Part shown: positions 51,742 through 58,502 of the stretch, piece after piece
Layout of the letters: each line of letters starts with the position of its first letter
Numbering within the stretch: the stretch's first letter is position 1
Assembly (NCBI GenBank): GCA_041658205.1
Contig: JBBAAO010000001.1
Span: 1,674,001-1,738,000, forward strand
Length of the DNA stretch: 64,000 bases
Source of the DNA: Bacteroidota bacterium
GTDB lineage: Bacteria > Bacteroidota > Ignavibacteria > UBA10030 > UBA8401
Reading direction: 5' to 3'
The notes under the pieces: model-generated
Seen by the model: the letters and a program-made list of their open reading frames with translations, nothing else
What the model was told of the DNA's origin: nothing
Database searches by the model: none
Position numbers and translations under genes: made by a program

Positions 51742-52560
51742 ATGATAACAACAATCAATCATATCAATACATTAGAACGACCGGAGCTGGAACCATATCG
51801 AACGCTTCGGCGGCCAATTGAACATTTGGAACAAGGAATCTTTGTTGCAGAAGGTGAAAAAGTCATCGTTCGATTGTTGGAAAGTTCGTTGACCGTTCGA
51901 TCCGTACTGCTTTCTCAAGACTGGTTTGATATCTATCATCCTTTGATTGAAAAGAACTTGAATATGATCGATGTGTTCATCGGTGAAAAGAAACTTCTTG
52001 AAACAATTGTTGGTCACGTTCTTCATCAATCGATTATGGGATTGGCAACAGTTCCCGCACACTTGCTTAGTGATCAGTTCATTCAAAAGACAAAGGATCG
52101 TTCGTTGATAGTATTGGTCGATGGAATCACTAATGCAGAAAATATGGGAGTAATCGTCCGAAACTGCGTCTGTTTTAATGTGGATGCGTTAATGGTGCTC
52201 CCCACCTCGTGTGACCCATATCTGCGACGATCAGTTCGCAATTCGATGGGAAATATCTTTCAACTTCCGATCATTTATATTCATAACACTCGAGATGAAC
52301 TCAAGCGATTAAAAGAGAAAGACTTCACAATATACGGAGCACACCCCCACCCAAAGAGCTTTGATATTCAAAACGCAATGATTGAGAAAAAGAGTTGTAT
52401 CGTTTTAGGAGCAGAGGGTCACGGAATATCACAAGAAGTGCTGGATCTATGCGATACGTTTGTAAAGATCCCGATGAGAGAAGGAGTCGACTCGTTAAAT
52501 GTCGCCAGTGCCAGTGCGGTGATGCTGTGGGAAGTGAGAAAAACTATGGGTAAAGAATGA
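51742..52560 (+). CDS. SpoU/TrmH-family RNA 2'-O-methyltransferase
   Basis: A 272-residue SPOUT methyltransferase. N-terminal substrate-binding domain (~15-90, with FVAEGEKVIVRLL) and catalytic SpoU domain with the three motifs: TNAENMGVIVRNC (motif 1, Asn and Arg), IVLGAEGHGIS (motif 2), and IPMREGVDSLNVASASAV (motif 3). It uses SAM to methylate a 2'-OH in rRNA or tRNA; the target position cannot be inferred. The gene is alone on the plus strand, divergent from gltX, and ends just before the DUF559 repeat unit. Confidence 0.9.
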   Translation: MITTINHINTLERPELEPYRTLRRPIEHLEQGIFVAEGEKVIVRLLESSLTVRSVLLSQDWFDIYHPLIEKNLNMIDVFIGEKKLLETIVGHVLHQSIMGLATVPAHLLSDQFIQKTKDRSLIVLVDGITNAENMGVIVRNCVCFNVDALMVLPTSCDPYLRRSVRNSMGNIFQLPIIYIHNTRDELKRLKEKDFTIYGAHPHPKSFDIQNAMIEKKSCIVLGAEGHGISQEVLDLCDTFVKIPMREGVDSLNVASASAVMLWEVRKTMGKE

Positions 52561-52565
52561 TTCAT

Positions 52566-52608
52566 TTCCCCTCCTCTTTGAGGAGGGGATTTAAGGGGTG
52601 GTGGAAAT
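52566..52608 (+). repeat. GGAGGGG hairpin repeat, copy 1 (left flank of DUF559 gene)
   Basis: CCCCTCCTC, TTT loop, GAGGAGGGG (52568-52588), then ATTTAAGGGGTGGTGGAAATT. It overlaps the 3' end of the DUF559 gene: the last codons (STTP and stop) are read from the GGGGTGG part. It matches copy 2 at 52981-53022 in the same orientation. Confidence 0.8.
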
Positions 52609-52980
52609 TATTTCCTTTGCTTTAACTAAAATTGCTTGCAATACACTTTCTACATCATTAAAGATTTCATTGTTTCTAAATCGTAAAACAGAAATTTGAT
52701 ACAACTGAAAATATTTTGTTCGTTTATCATCGTACTCTTTTGCTTCTTTTGTATTATGAATTTCTCCATCAACTTCAATCACCAATTTTAATTCAGGACA
52801 ATAAAAATCTACAATGTATGGACCAATTCCGTGTTGCCTGCGAAATTTGTTTTCATTGAGTTGGCTGTTGCGTAAAAATACCCAGAGCTTTTTCTCGGCG
52901 TTTGTGGCGTTGTTGCGAAGATATTTGCGTTTTTCTTTTTGGGATTTTATGTTAAAAAGTTTTTCGATCATAGTACTCAT
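52591..52980 (-). CDS. DUF559 (Vsr-like) endonuclease-domain protein
   Basis: A 129-residue single-domain protein of the DUF559 family, distantly related to Vsr and PD-(D/E)XK nucleases. Visible: NATNAEKKLWVFLRNSQL at the N-terminus, KFRRQHGIGPYIVDFYCPEL (the IVDF Asp), KLVIEVDGEIHN (E and D catalytic-type pair), and ISVLRFRNNEI. Its enzyme activity and target are not established. The gene lies exactly between two direct copies of a GC-rich hairpin repeat: the ATG is next to copy 2, whose GAGGATGGG serves as the likely Shine-Dalgarno, and the stop lies inside copy 1. It may be a small mobile unit; composition of the repeats differs clearly from the AT-rich surroundings. Confidence 0.85.
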   Translation of the reverse strand: MSTMIEKLFNIKSQKEKRKYLRNNATNAEKKLWVFLRNSQLNENKFRRQHGIGPYIVDFYCPELKLVIEVDGEIHNTKEAKEYDDKRTKYFQLYQISVLRFRNNEIFNDVESVLQAILVKAKEIISTTP

Positions 52981-53022
52981 CCCATCCTCTTTGAGGAGGG
53001 AATTTGAGGGGCGGTGGAAATT
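52979..53022 (+). repeat. GGAGGGG hairpin repeat, copy 2 (right flank of DUF559 gene)
   Basis: ATCCTC, TTT loop, GAGGA(G)GG, then AATTTGAGGGGCGGTGGAAATTT. It is a direct repeat of copy 1 with the same GGGG(T/C)GGTGGAAATT tail. It overlaps the first codons or Shine-Dalgarno of the DUF559 gene. Confidence 0.78.
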
Positions 53023-53030
53023 TACAACCC

Positions 53031-53076
53031 AACCACCCCTAGCCCCTCCTTAAAAAGGAGGGGGAATTGTTCTATA
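53031..53076 (-). repeat. GGAGGGG hairpin repeat, copy 3 (inverted)
   Basis: AACCACCCCTAGCCCCTCC, TTAAAAA, GGAGGGGG, AATTG. It is the inverted form of copies 1 and 2 (reverse complement carries CCCCTCCTTTTTAAGGAGGGG then CTAGGGGTGG). Copy 2 and copy 3 thus form a larger inverted pair beside the gene. The 120 bases after it to 53200 are AT-rich and show nothing I could identify. Confidence 0.75.
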
Positions 53077-53200
53077 AATTTTTGTGTTTGCGGAAGTTTT
53101 TTTAAAAACGGGTATCACATATTTCAATAAATCAAATACTTTTAAAAGTATATTCTCTTGAGCCATTTTAAAAATCTTTAAACGGTAAAAAAAACATAAA

Positions 53201-53456
53201 CTATTTCCTCACAAAACAAAAATCGAGGTAATCGTCCCGAACGTCTTGCGTAAGCCCGATACGGTTAGCAACACGACAATAAGAGATGTCAAGCTCGTTC
53301 GTTTGATTTGTTCCACTTGATATGTTGTGTTTCCGGAGATTGAATAATACCGTGCAACATTTTCCATTGATATGCATCCCGAATAACTATTTCCATTACT
53401 TCTATTTCCACTATGTGCGACATACTTCCCTCGGCGTCGGTCAGTAGGCGGTATGC
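53201..53456 (-). pseudogene. Decayed formylglycine-generating-enzyme (SUMF1/FGE) family fragment
   Basis: Read on the minus strand directly after the epimerase stop, three frames give pieces of an FGE-sulfatase domain in the right order: AYRLLTDAEG (family consensus YRLPTEAEWEYAA), then in a second frame KYVAHSGNRSNGNSYSG with ENVARYYSISGNTT (consensus YSGSN, VAWY.NSG), then in a third frame TNELDISYCRVANRIG and DVRDDYLDFCFVRK (consensus CRVANR..., RDDYIGFR.VR) ending in a stop at 53201-53203. The DMSGNVWEW core is missing between the second and third pieces. So there are at least two frameshifts plus an internal deletion, and no start codon. It fills the otherwise gene-free stretch next to the epimerase. 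Confidence 0.7.
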
Positions 53457-54584
53457 TTATGCAATCTTTTTCACACCAATACCCGCCCCATCACTCAAGA
53501 TTAATTTCCCATCCTTCACAGTCGTTCCAGTAAAAGCATCGTTCTTGATCAATAGCATCCCATCCAGATCGGCCCAATCCACCATCGGTGACATTTGTGA
53601 CGCAGCGGAGATGGCGCAGGATGTTTCTGTCATACAACCGAACATGATCTTCATGTTGTAAGAACGAGCGAGCGTGATCATTTTATTTGCTTCACGCATG
53701 CCGGTACACTTCATCAATTTAATAACGATGCCGCTATACGCTCCTTTAACTTTCGATATGTCACTCAACCGCTGGCAACTTTCATCAGCGAGGATAGGCA
53801 AAGGACTTCGTTCTGTCAACCAAGCGTGATCATCATATTTTTCTTTCGCCAACGGCTGTTCTATATAGACCACCCCTTTTTCCTTTAACCAGTGGATCAT
53901 ATCCAACGCATAAAACTTGTCTTTCCATCCTTGATTCGGATCGGCCGTCAACGGAACATCGGTAATAGCGCGAACGGACTCAATCATTTCCTTATCATTT
54001 TCTTTCCCTAATTTCACTTTTAAGATTTTAAATCCGGCTGCTTCTTTTGTTTTTTCCCTCACAACATCAGCTTTATCAATACCAATGGTAAATGTTGTAT
54101 TCGGAGCTTTATTTTTATCATATCCCCAAATGTTATACCAGGGCTGACCAATTATTTTCCCGACAAGATCGTGAAGAGCAATATCAATCGCAGCTTTTGC
54201 AGCTGTATTATGAAATGCAAGCGCATCAATATCGGCAAGGATTGTCTCCAGATCGAATGGATTACTATATTTTGAAAGATCGACACGTTTCAAGAATGCG
54301 ATCACACTCTCTTGCGATTCTCCCAGATACGGCGGCATTGATGCTTCGCCATAACCAACAAGTCCGTCATATTCAATCTCCACCAAAACAACCGGGGTTG
54401 TTGTTCTGCTGAATGCCGCAACCGTAAAGACATGTTTCAATTCCAGCGTGTATGGTCGAAATGTCATTTTCAATTTTTTGCTTGTCTGAGAATTGATGTG
54501 AAAAAAAGGAATTGTCGATAACATTGATGATGCTGCAAAAGCAGCGGCGGATTTCTGGAAGAACGAACGGCGAGAATTATTCAT
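53457..54584 (-). CDS. Tat-exported dipeptide epimerase (enolase superfamily)
   Basis: A 375-residue enolase-superfamily enzyme. The N-terminus has a twin-arginine signal (SRRSFFQKSAAAFAASS), so it is exported folded to the periplasm. Catalytic residues: KVKLG (KxK base, ~190), TADPNQGW (metal Asp), YIEQPLA (metal Glu), LADESC (metal Asp), and KLMKCTG (second base Lys). The DLDGMLLIKND segment late in the chain is the DxD substrate-recognition motif of L-Ala-D/L-Glu epimerases. Likely substrate: L-Ala-D-Glu from peptidoglycan turnover, or another dipeptide. A periplasmic location is less usual for this family. Its 3' end abuts the FGE remnant. Confidence 0.88.
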   Translation of the reverse strand: MNNSRRSFFQKSAAAFAASSMLSTIPFFHINSQTSKKLKMTFRPYTLELKHVFTVAAFSRTTTPVVLVEIEYDGLVGYGEASMPPYLGESQESVIAFLKRVDLSKYSNPFDLETILADIDALAFHNTAAKAAIDIALHDLVGKIIGQPWYNIWGYDKNKAPNTTFTIGIDKADVVREKTKEAAGFKILKVKLGKENDKEMIESVRAITDVPLTADPNQGWKDKFYALDMIHWLKEKGVVYIEQPLAKEKYDDHAWLTERSPLPILADESCQRLSDISKVKGAYSGIVIKLMKCTGMREANKMITLARSYNMKIMFGCMTETSCAISAASQMSPMVDWADLDGMLLIKNDAFTGTTVKDGKLILSDGAGIGVKKIA

Positions 54585-54754
54585 GGTATACTCCGGGATA
54601 TATGAATTTTGCGCGGACTTTGTAAAGTTATGAAAATTTATCGAATTAAACAGGATAACAATTCCTTAACATTTGTTCTCTTTCTTTTTAACGGTTTCTT
54701 GAGTATGTTTGAACGCGGTTTACCTTTCCTATCATTATCATATATGGTCAGATT

Positions 54755-55399
54755 ATGAGACTCGACAGAATGATTCAAGCGTTACTTCCACACGACGAAA
54801 AATTTTTCGTCCTTTTTGACAAACTTGCACGTGCCATTGTTGAAGCAGCAGAGACATTACGAACTCTCCCCTCTCAGGCAAACAACGAACGCGAAACAAC
54901 GGTAAAAAAAATACAAGATCTTGAACAAAAAGCGGATTCCATCACGCATGAAATCTACACCGAACTCAACAAAACGTTCGTCACTCCTTTCGACCGAGAA
55001 GATGTCCATCTTCTAGCATCAACGCTCGACGATGTATTGGACTATATTGACGGCAGCGCGAAACGTTTCCACATGTATAAAATCAAAAAGAATTCTCCCG
55101 ATATCCAACGCCTTACTGAAATTATTTACCAATCTGCATTAGAAATTCAACGCGGTGTCATTCTTGTGGCCGACATGCGCCGTGCAGAGGAACTTCAAAA
55201 GATCCTTCAAAAAATCAACCAATTTGAAAATGATGCCGATACGATCTTCGATCACGCAATTGCAGAATTGTTTGACAAAGAAACCGATGCCATTGAACTG
55301 ATTAAAACCAAAGAAGTGCTTGTAAATCTTGAAACAACAACAGATAAATGCGAAGACGTTGCAAACGTACTTGAGACTCTCTTCATTAAAAACGCCTAA
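54755..55399 (+). CDS. DUF47 (PhoU-like) phosphate-transport accessory protein
   Basis: A 214-residue all-helical protein of the DUF47/PhoU-like family. Visible: FFVLFDKLARAIVEAAETL at the start, QKADSITHEIYTELNKTFVTPFDREDVHLL (the family's strongest block, with the E/D cluster that binds metal), ILDDVLDYIDGSA, and TDKCEDVANVLETLFIKNA at the end. It is encoded 12 bases before the PiT transporter, the usual arrangement; DUF47 proteins regulate or support PiT. It is cytoplasmic. The 170 bases upstream (54585-54754) must hold its promoter and that of the divergent epimerase; I could not assign boxes there. Confidence 0.92.
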   Translation: MRLDRMIQALLPHDEKFFVLFDKLARAIVEAAETLRTLPSQANNERETTVKKIQDLEQKADSITHEIYTELNKTFVTPFDREDVHLLASTLDDVLDYIDGSAKRFHMYKIKKNSPDIQRLTEIIYQSALEIQRGVILVADMRRAEELQKILQKINQFENDADTIFDHAIAELFDKETDAIELIKTKEVLVNLETTTDKCEDVANVLETLFIKNA

Positions 55400-55411
55400 G
55401 AAAGAACGACT

Positions 55412-56395
55412 ATGTTAACGTTGGTTATTTTCATCATCATCGTCGCTCTTGTTTTCGATTTCATCAATGGTTTCCACGATTCGGCAAATTCTATTGCCAC
55501 TGTTGTGTCGACCCGTGTATTGAAACCACGACAAGCGGTTGTCTGGGCGGCGTTTTTCAATTTAGTAGCTGCATTTATGTTTGATGTGCATATTGCCAAA
55601 ACCGTCGGCAAAGGTTTAATTCATCTTGAACTGATCGACGAGTTTGTCATCCTTGGAGGATTGTTAGGTGCGATTGCTTGGAATTTAATCACATGGTACT
55701 ATGGCATCCCTTCCAGCTCATCTCATGCTCTGGTCGGCGGTTACGCCGGAGCGGCAGTGGCAAAAGCAGGATTTGGATCGATTATCTATAGCGGGTGGAC
55801 AAACACCATTATTTTTATTGCTATTGCACCATTAATGGGTATGGCAATGGCATTTGTTATTATGATTGCTTTAATGTGGATCTTTCACAAGCGACCTTCA
55901 TCAAAAATTAACGGTTGGTTTCGAAAGCTTCAACTTGTTTCTGCCGCTGCATACAGTTTAGGGCACGGAACAAACGACGCTCAAAAAACCATGGGCATTA
56001 TCACCACGTTACTGATTACGTCCGGTTATTTAACGACGTTTGAAGTACCCACCTGGGTTATTTTATCTTCACACGCCGCAATCGCCATGGGAACACTTTT
56101 TGGCGGATGGAGAATCGTAAAAACGATGGGACAAAAGATAACAAAATTAAAACCGTCAGGAGGATTTGCCGCGGAAACTTCGGGCGCAATTACTCTGCTC
56201 GTTACAGCATTCAGCGGTATCGCCGTCAGCACAACGCATGTTATCAGTGGTGCTATTATGGGTGTTGGAGCGACAAAGCGGTTTTCGGCAGTGCGGTGGG
56301 GACTAGCGAGCAACATCATCTTCGCCTGGATCGTTACAATACCGGCAGCGGCGGCGATTGGTGCAATATCATACTGGATCGTAAAACTGTTCTAA
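55412..56395 (+). CDS. PiT-family inorganic phosphate transporter
   Basis: A 327-residue membrane protein of the PiT (TC 2.A.20) family that imports phosphate, usually as a metal-phosphate complex, with H+ or Na+. Both conserved repeats are visible: DFINGFHDSANSIATVVSTR (first half, ~11-30) and AYSLGHGTNDAQKTMGII (second half, ~183-200), each with the GxxD/GxND signature. About ten hydrophobic segments. A rho-independent terminator follows within 25 bases, so it ends the DUF47-PiT operon. Confidence 0.95.
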   Translation: MLTLVIFIIIVALVFDFINGFHDSANSIATVVSTRVLKPRQAVVWAAFFNLVAAFMFDVHIAKTVGKGLIHLELIDEFVILGGLLGAIAWNLITWYYGIPSSSSHALVGGYAGAAVAKAGFGSIIYSGWTNTIIFIAIAPLMGMAMAFVIMIALMWIFHKRPSSKINGWFRKLQLVSAAAYSLGHGTNDAQKTMGIITTLLITSGYLTTFEVPTWVILSSHAAIAMGTLFGGWRIVKTMGQKITKLKPSGGFAAETSGAITLLVTAFSGIAVSTTHVISGAIMGVGATKRFSAVRWGLASNIIFAWIVTIPAAAAIGAISYWIVKLF

Positions 56396-56418
56396 GGAAA
56401 CAACTTTGATCTATACAT

Positions 56419-56449
56419 AAAAAACTCTCGTCATAGACGAGAGTTTTTT
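56419..56449. terminator. Bidirectional rho-independent terminator
   Basis: AAAAAACTCTCGTC, a 3-base loop (ATA) and GACGAGAGTTTTTT: a 14-bp perfect stem with T-runs on both strands. It lies between the convergent PiT gene (stop 56395) and the sensor kinase gene (stop 56453). Confidence 0.92.
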
Positions 56450-56452
56450 ATT

Positions 56453-58369
56453 TTAAATTGGAAAATACAATCGAAAGGTTGTCCCTTTTCCTAGTTCGGA
56501 TTCTACTTCGATAAATCCCTTGTGATTTTCAACAATCCCTTTCACCATTGCCAAACCTAAACCAGAACCGGTTCCTTCGCTTTTTGTTGTGAAGAATGGT
56601 TCATAAATCTTTTTCAAGACATCATTATTCATACCAATACCGGTATCTGAAACTGAAATACAGATATACTCTCCATTCGTTGTTATGCTTCCATTCATGC
56701 GCAATGCGTTCTTCACCGATGTTTCAATCGTAATTTTTCCCTTCTCTTGAATTGCATCGCGCGCATTCAAACAAAGATTCAGTAATGCTTGGTGGAGTTG
56801 ATTATTATCCGCGCGAATTAATGGTAAATTCTCGCTGAGATGAGTCTTGATGAAAATTGTGTTCGGAAAGGTTCTTTGTATTACGTTAATAATTTCAGAG
56901 ACCGGGGCATTGACTTGCGTAACGTCAAAATTCAGTTCCGTCTTTTTTGCAAACGTCAGTAATTGTTTCACCAATGCTTTGCCCCGATCTGTTGCCTTTG
57001 AAATTTGTTCTGCACTATCCATCAAGGATTTTTCGTCGATGCTTTTTAGAAAAAGCAATTTGTTAATGGCCGTACCAATAATGCCGAGAATATTCAAAAT
57101 ATCATGAGCAATACCGCTCGCCAGAGTTCCAATAATTTCCTTTTTTTGCACATGCAGCAATTGTTGTTCTAATTCCAGTCTCTGCCGTTCATTTTTGATC
57201 CGTTCGGAAATATCGCGGATCAAAATTTGGACAGAATCTTTTCCTTGATAAATGAGCTTTATCGCCGTGACTTCCGCAATAAACTCACTCCCATCATCAC
57301 GATGAAAAATGAATTCCGAATGGACATTGACCGTTGTGCCATAAAGAATCTGATGAAGCATCTCGTTGAATTGCTTTGTCTGAGTGTTTCCCATAAAGTC
57401 CGTTAACACCTTCTCTTGAATTATTTCAAACGAAGAGATGCGAAATATACTCAGGATTGCGGAATTGATATAAAAATATTTCCCGTCGGTGAAAACAACA
57501 ATGGCCGCCGGTGATAATTCAACAAGAGCACGAAAACGCTCCTCACTTTCGCGAAGTGCAAGTTCCGTCTTTTTGTGATGTTGAATTTCTCTTTGCAGAT
57601 CAATTGTTCGTTCGTTTACTCGAAGTTCCAGCGTTCGATTGATGGAATGCAGCTCCGCTTGAACAGCGGCTAGTTCATCAACCATTTGATTGAATGATTT
57701 ACCCAAACGGTCTATCTCATCGTACCCGGAGGGGGTCATATGTTGTGAGAAATTTCCTTGAACTACCTGTTGAAACGTGTTCGCCATTTTTTCAATCGGC
57801 CTTGTCACAATCACCGTCATAATATAGACAAGGATTAATCCGGTAAGAAATATCAACCCGCTGATCAACGCAATGGTATCTTTTGTTTCATTAATCTCTA
57901 GGAAAATACTGTCGAGGGCAAATCCGACATAGATAGAACCAACAATATTTGCTTCAAATTTAATCGGCACCTTTGTCATCAGGATCCGGCGTTCGGGAAC
58001 AATAACTCCGTTCTCAGTCGCCTCCAAATATTTACAACCGATTGCCGCTTCAACGTTGTGCCCTGCAATCAATTCTTGTTTGTCATTCACAAGCATGATA
58101 AAGCTGAGATCACTATTATGCCTGATCGATTCAAAAACATTTTCTATTCCTTCTTTATCATTGACGTACAAGGGCATCGCAACACTCACCGCCGAAAGTT
58201 CTGCGATGGAGATCGCTTTATTTCTGGCAGATGTCAATGCTTGTTCATTGTATTTCTGAGGGAAATAAATAAAGATGAAAAGAGAAAGCGCGCCAATTGC
58301 TGCTGAGAAATACACATACAGTCGAAAGCGCAGCGAGGTGTGGAAACGAAATGGAAAAATATTTCCCAT
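56453..58369 (-). CDS. Membrane-bound sensor histidine kinase (periplasmic sensor, HAMP, PAS, HisKA, HATPase)
   Basis: A 638-residue kinase. Transmembrane helix 1 at ~18-38; an extracytoplasmic sensor domain at ~40-165 (Cache-like, with ERRILMTKVPIKF); helix 2 at ~165-188; HAMP at ~190-240; a coiled coil to ~275; a PAS domain at ~275-390; the phosphoacceptor in SGIAHDILN (His422); and an HATPase domain with N-box LNLCLNARDAI, G1 DTGIGM and G2 GTGSGLGLAMVKG. The HisKA core is NtrB-like (GIAHD rather than HELRTP). No response regulator gene is adjacent, so the partner must be encoded elsewhere. The signal is unknown. Confidence 0.9.
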   Translation of the reverse strand: MGNIFPFRFHTSLRFRLYVYFSAAIGALSLFIFIYFPQKYNEQALTSARNKAISIAELSAVSVAMPLYVNDKEGIENVFESIRHNSDLSFIMLVNDKQELIAGHNVEAAIGCKYLEATENGVIVPERRILMTKVPIKFEANIVGSIYVGFALDSIFLEINETKDTIALISGLIFLTGLILVYIMTVIVTRPIEKMANTFQQVVQGNFSQHMTPSGYDEIDRLGKSFNQMVDELAAVQAELHSINRTLELRVNERTIDLQREIQHHKKTELALRESEERFRALVELSPAAIVVFTDGKYFYINSAILSIFRISSFEIIQEKVLTDFMGNTQTKQFNEMLHQILYGTTVNVHSEFIFHRDDGSEFIAEVTAIKLIYQGKDSVQILIRDISERIKNERQRLELEQQLLHVQKKEIIGTLASGIAHDILNILGIIGTAINKLLFLKSIDEKSLMDSAEQISKATDRGKALVKQLLTFAKKTELNFDVTQVNAPVSEIINVIQRTFPNTIFIKTHLSENLPLIRADNNQLHQALLNLCLNARDAIQEKGKITIETSVKNALRMNGSITTNGEYICISVSDTGIGMNNDVLKKIYEPFFTTKSEGTGSGLGLAMVKGIVENHKGFIEVESELGKGTTFRLYFPI

Positions 58370-58502
58370 ATTATGAAAAAATCCAATTCGTCCAATTCGT
58401 ATAGAACGGTAACAACATAAACAACGTCATATTATCATTTTGCTTTTAGAATATTGATTGCACATTTTGATACAAGTTCTAAAATAATTTTAGGCTAAAC
58501 AA

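Noticed and set aside
52566..53076. CRISPR array (repeats near DUF559)
   Set aside because: Only three irregular copies with a gene between two of them, no equal spacers and no cas genes in the window.
56107..56409. 100-residue plus-strand frame inside the PiT gene
   Set aside because: Shifted-frame shadow within a gene with both PiT signatures.
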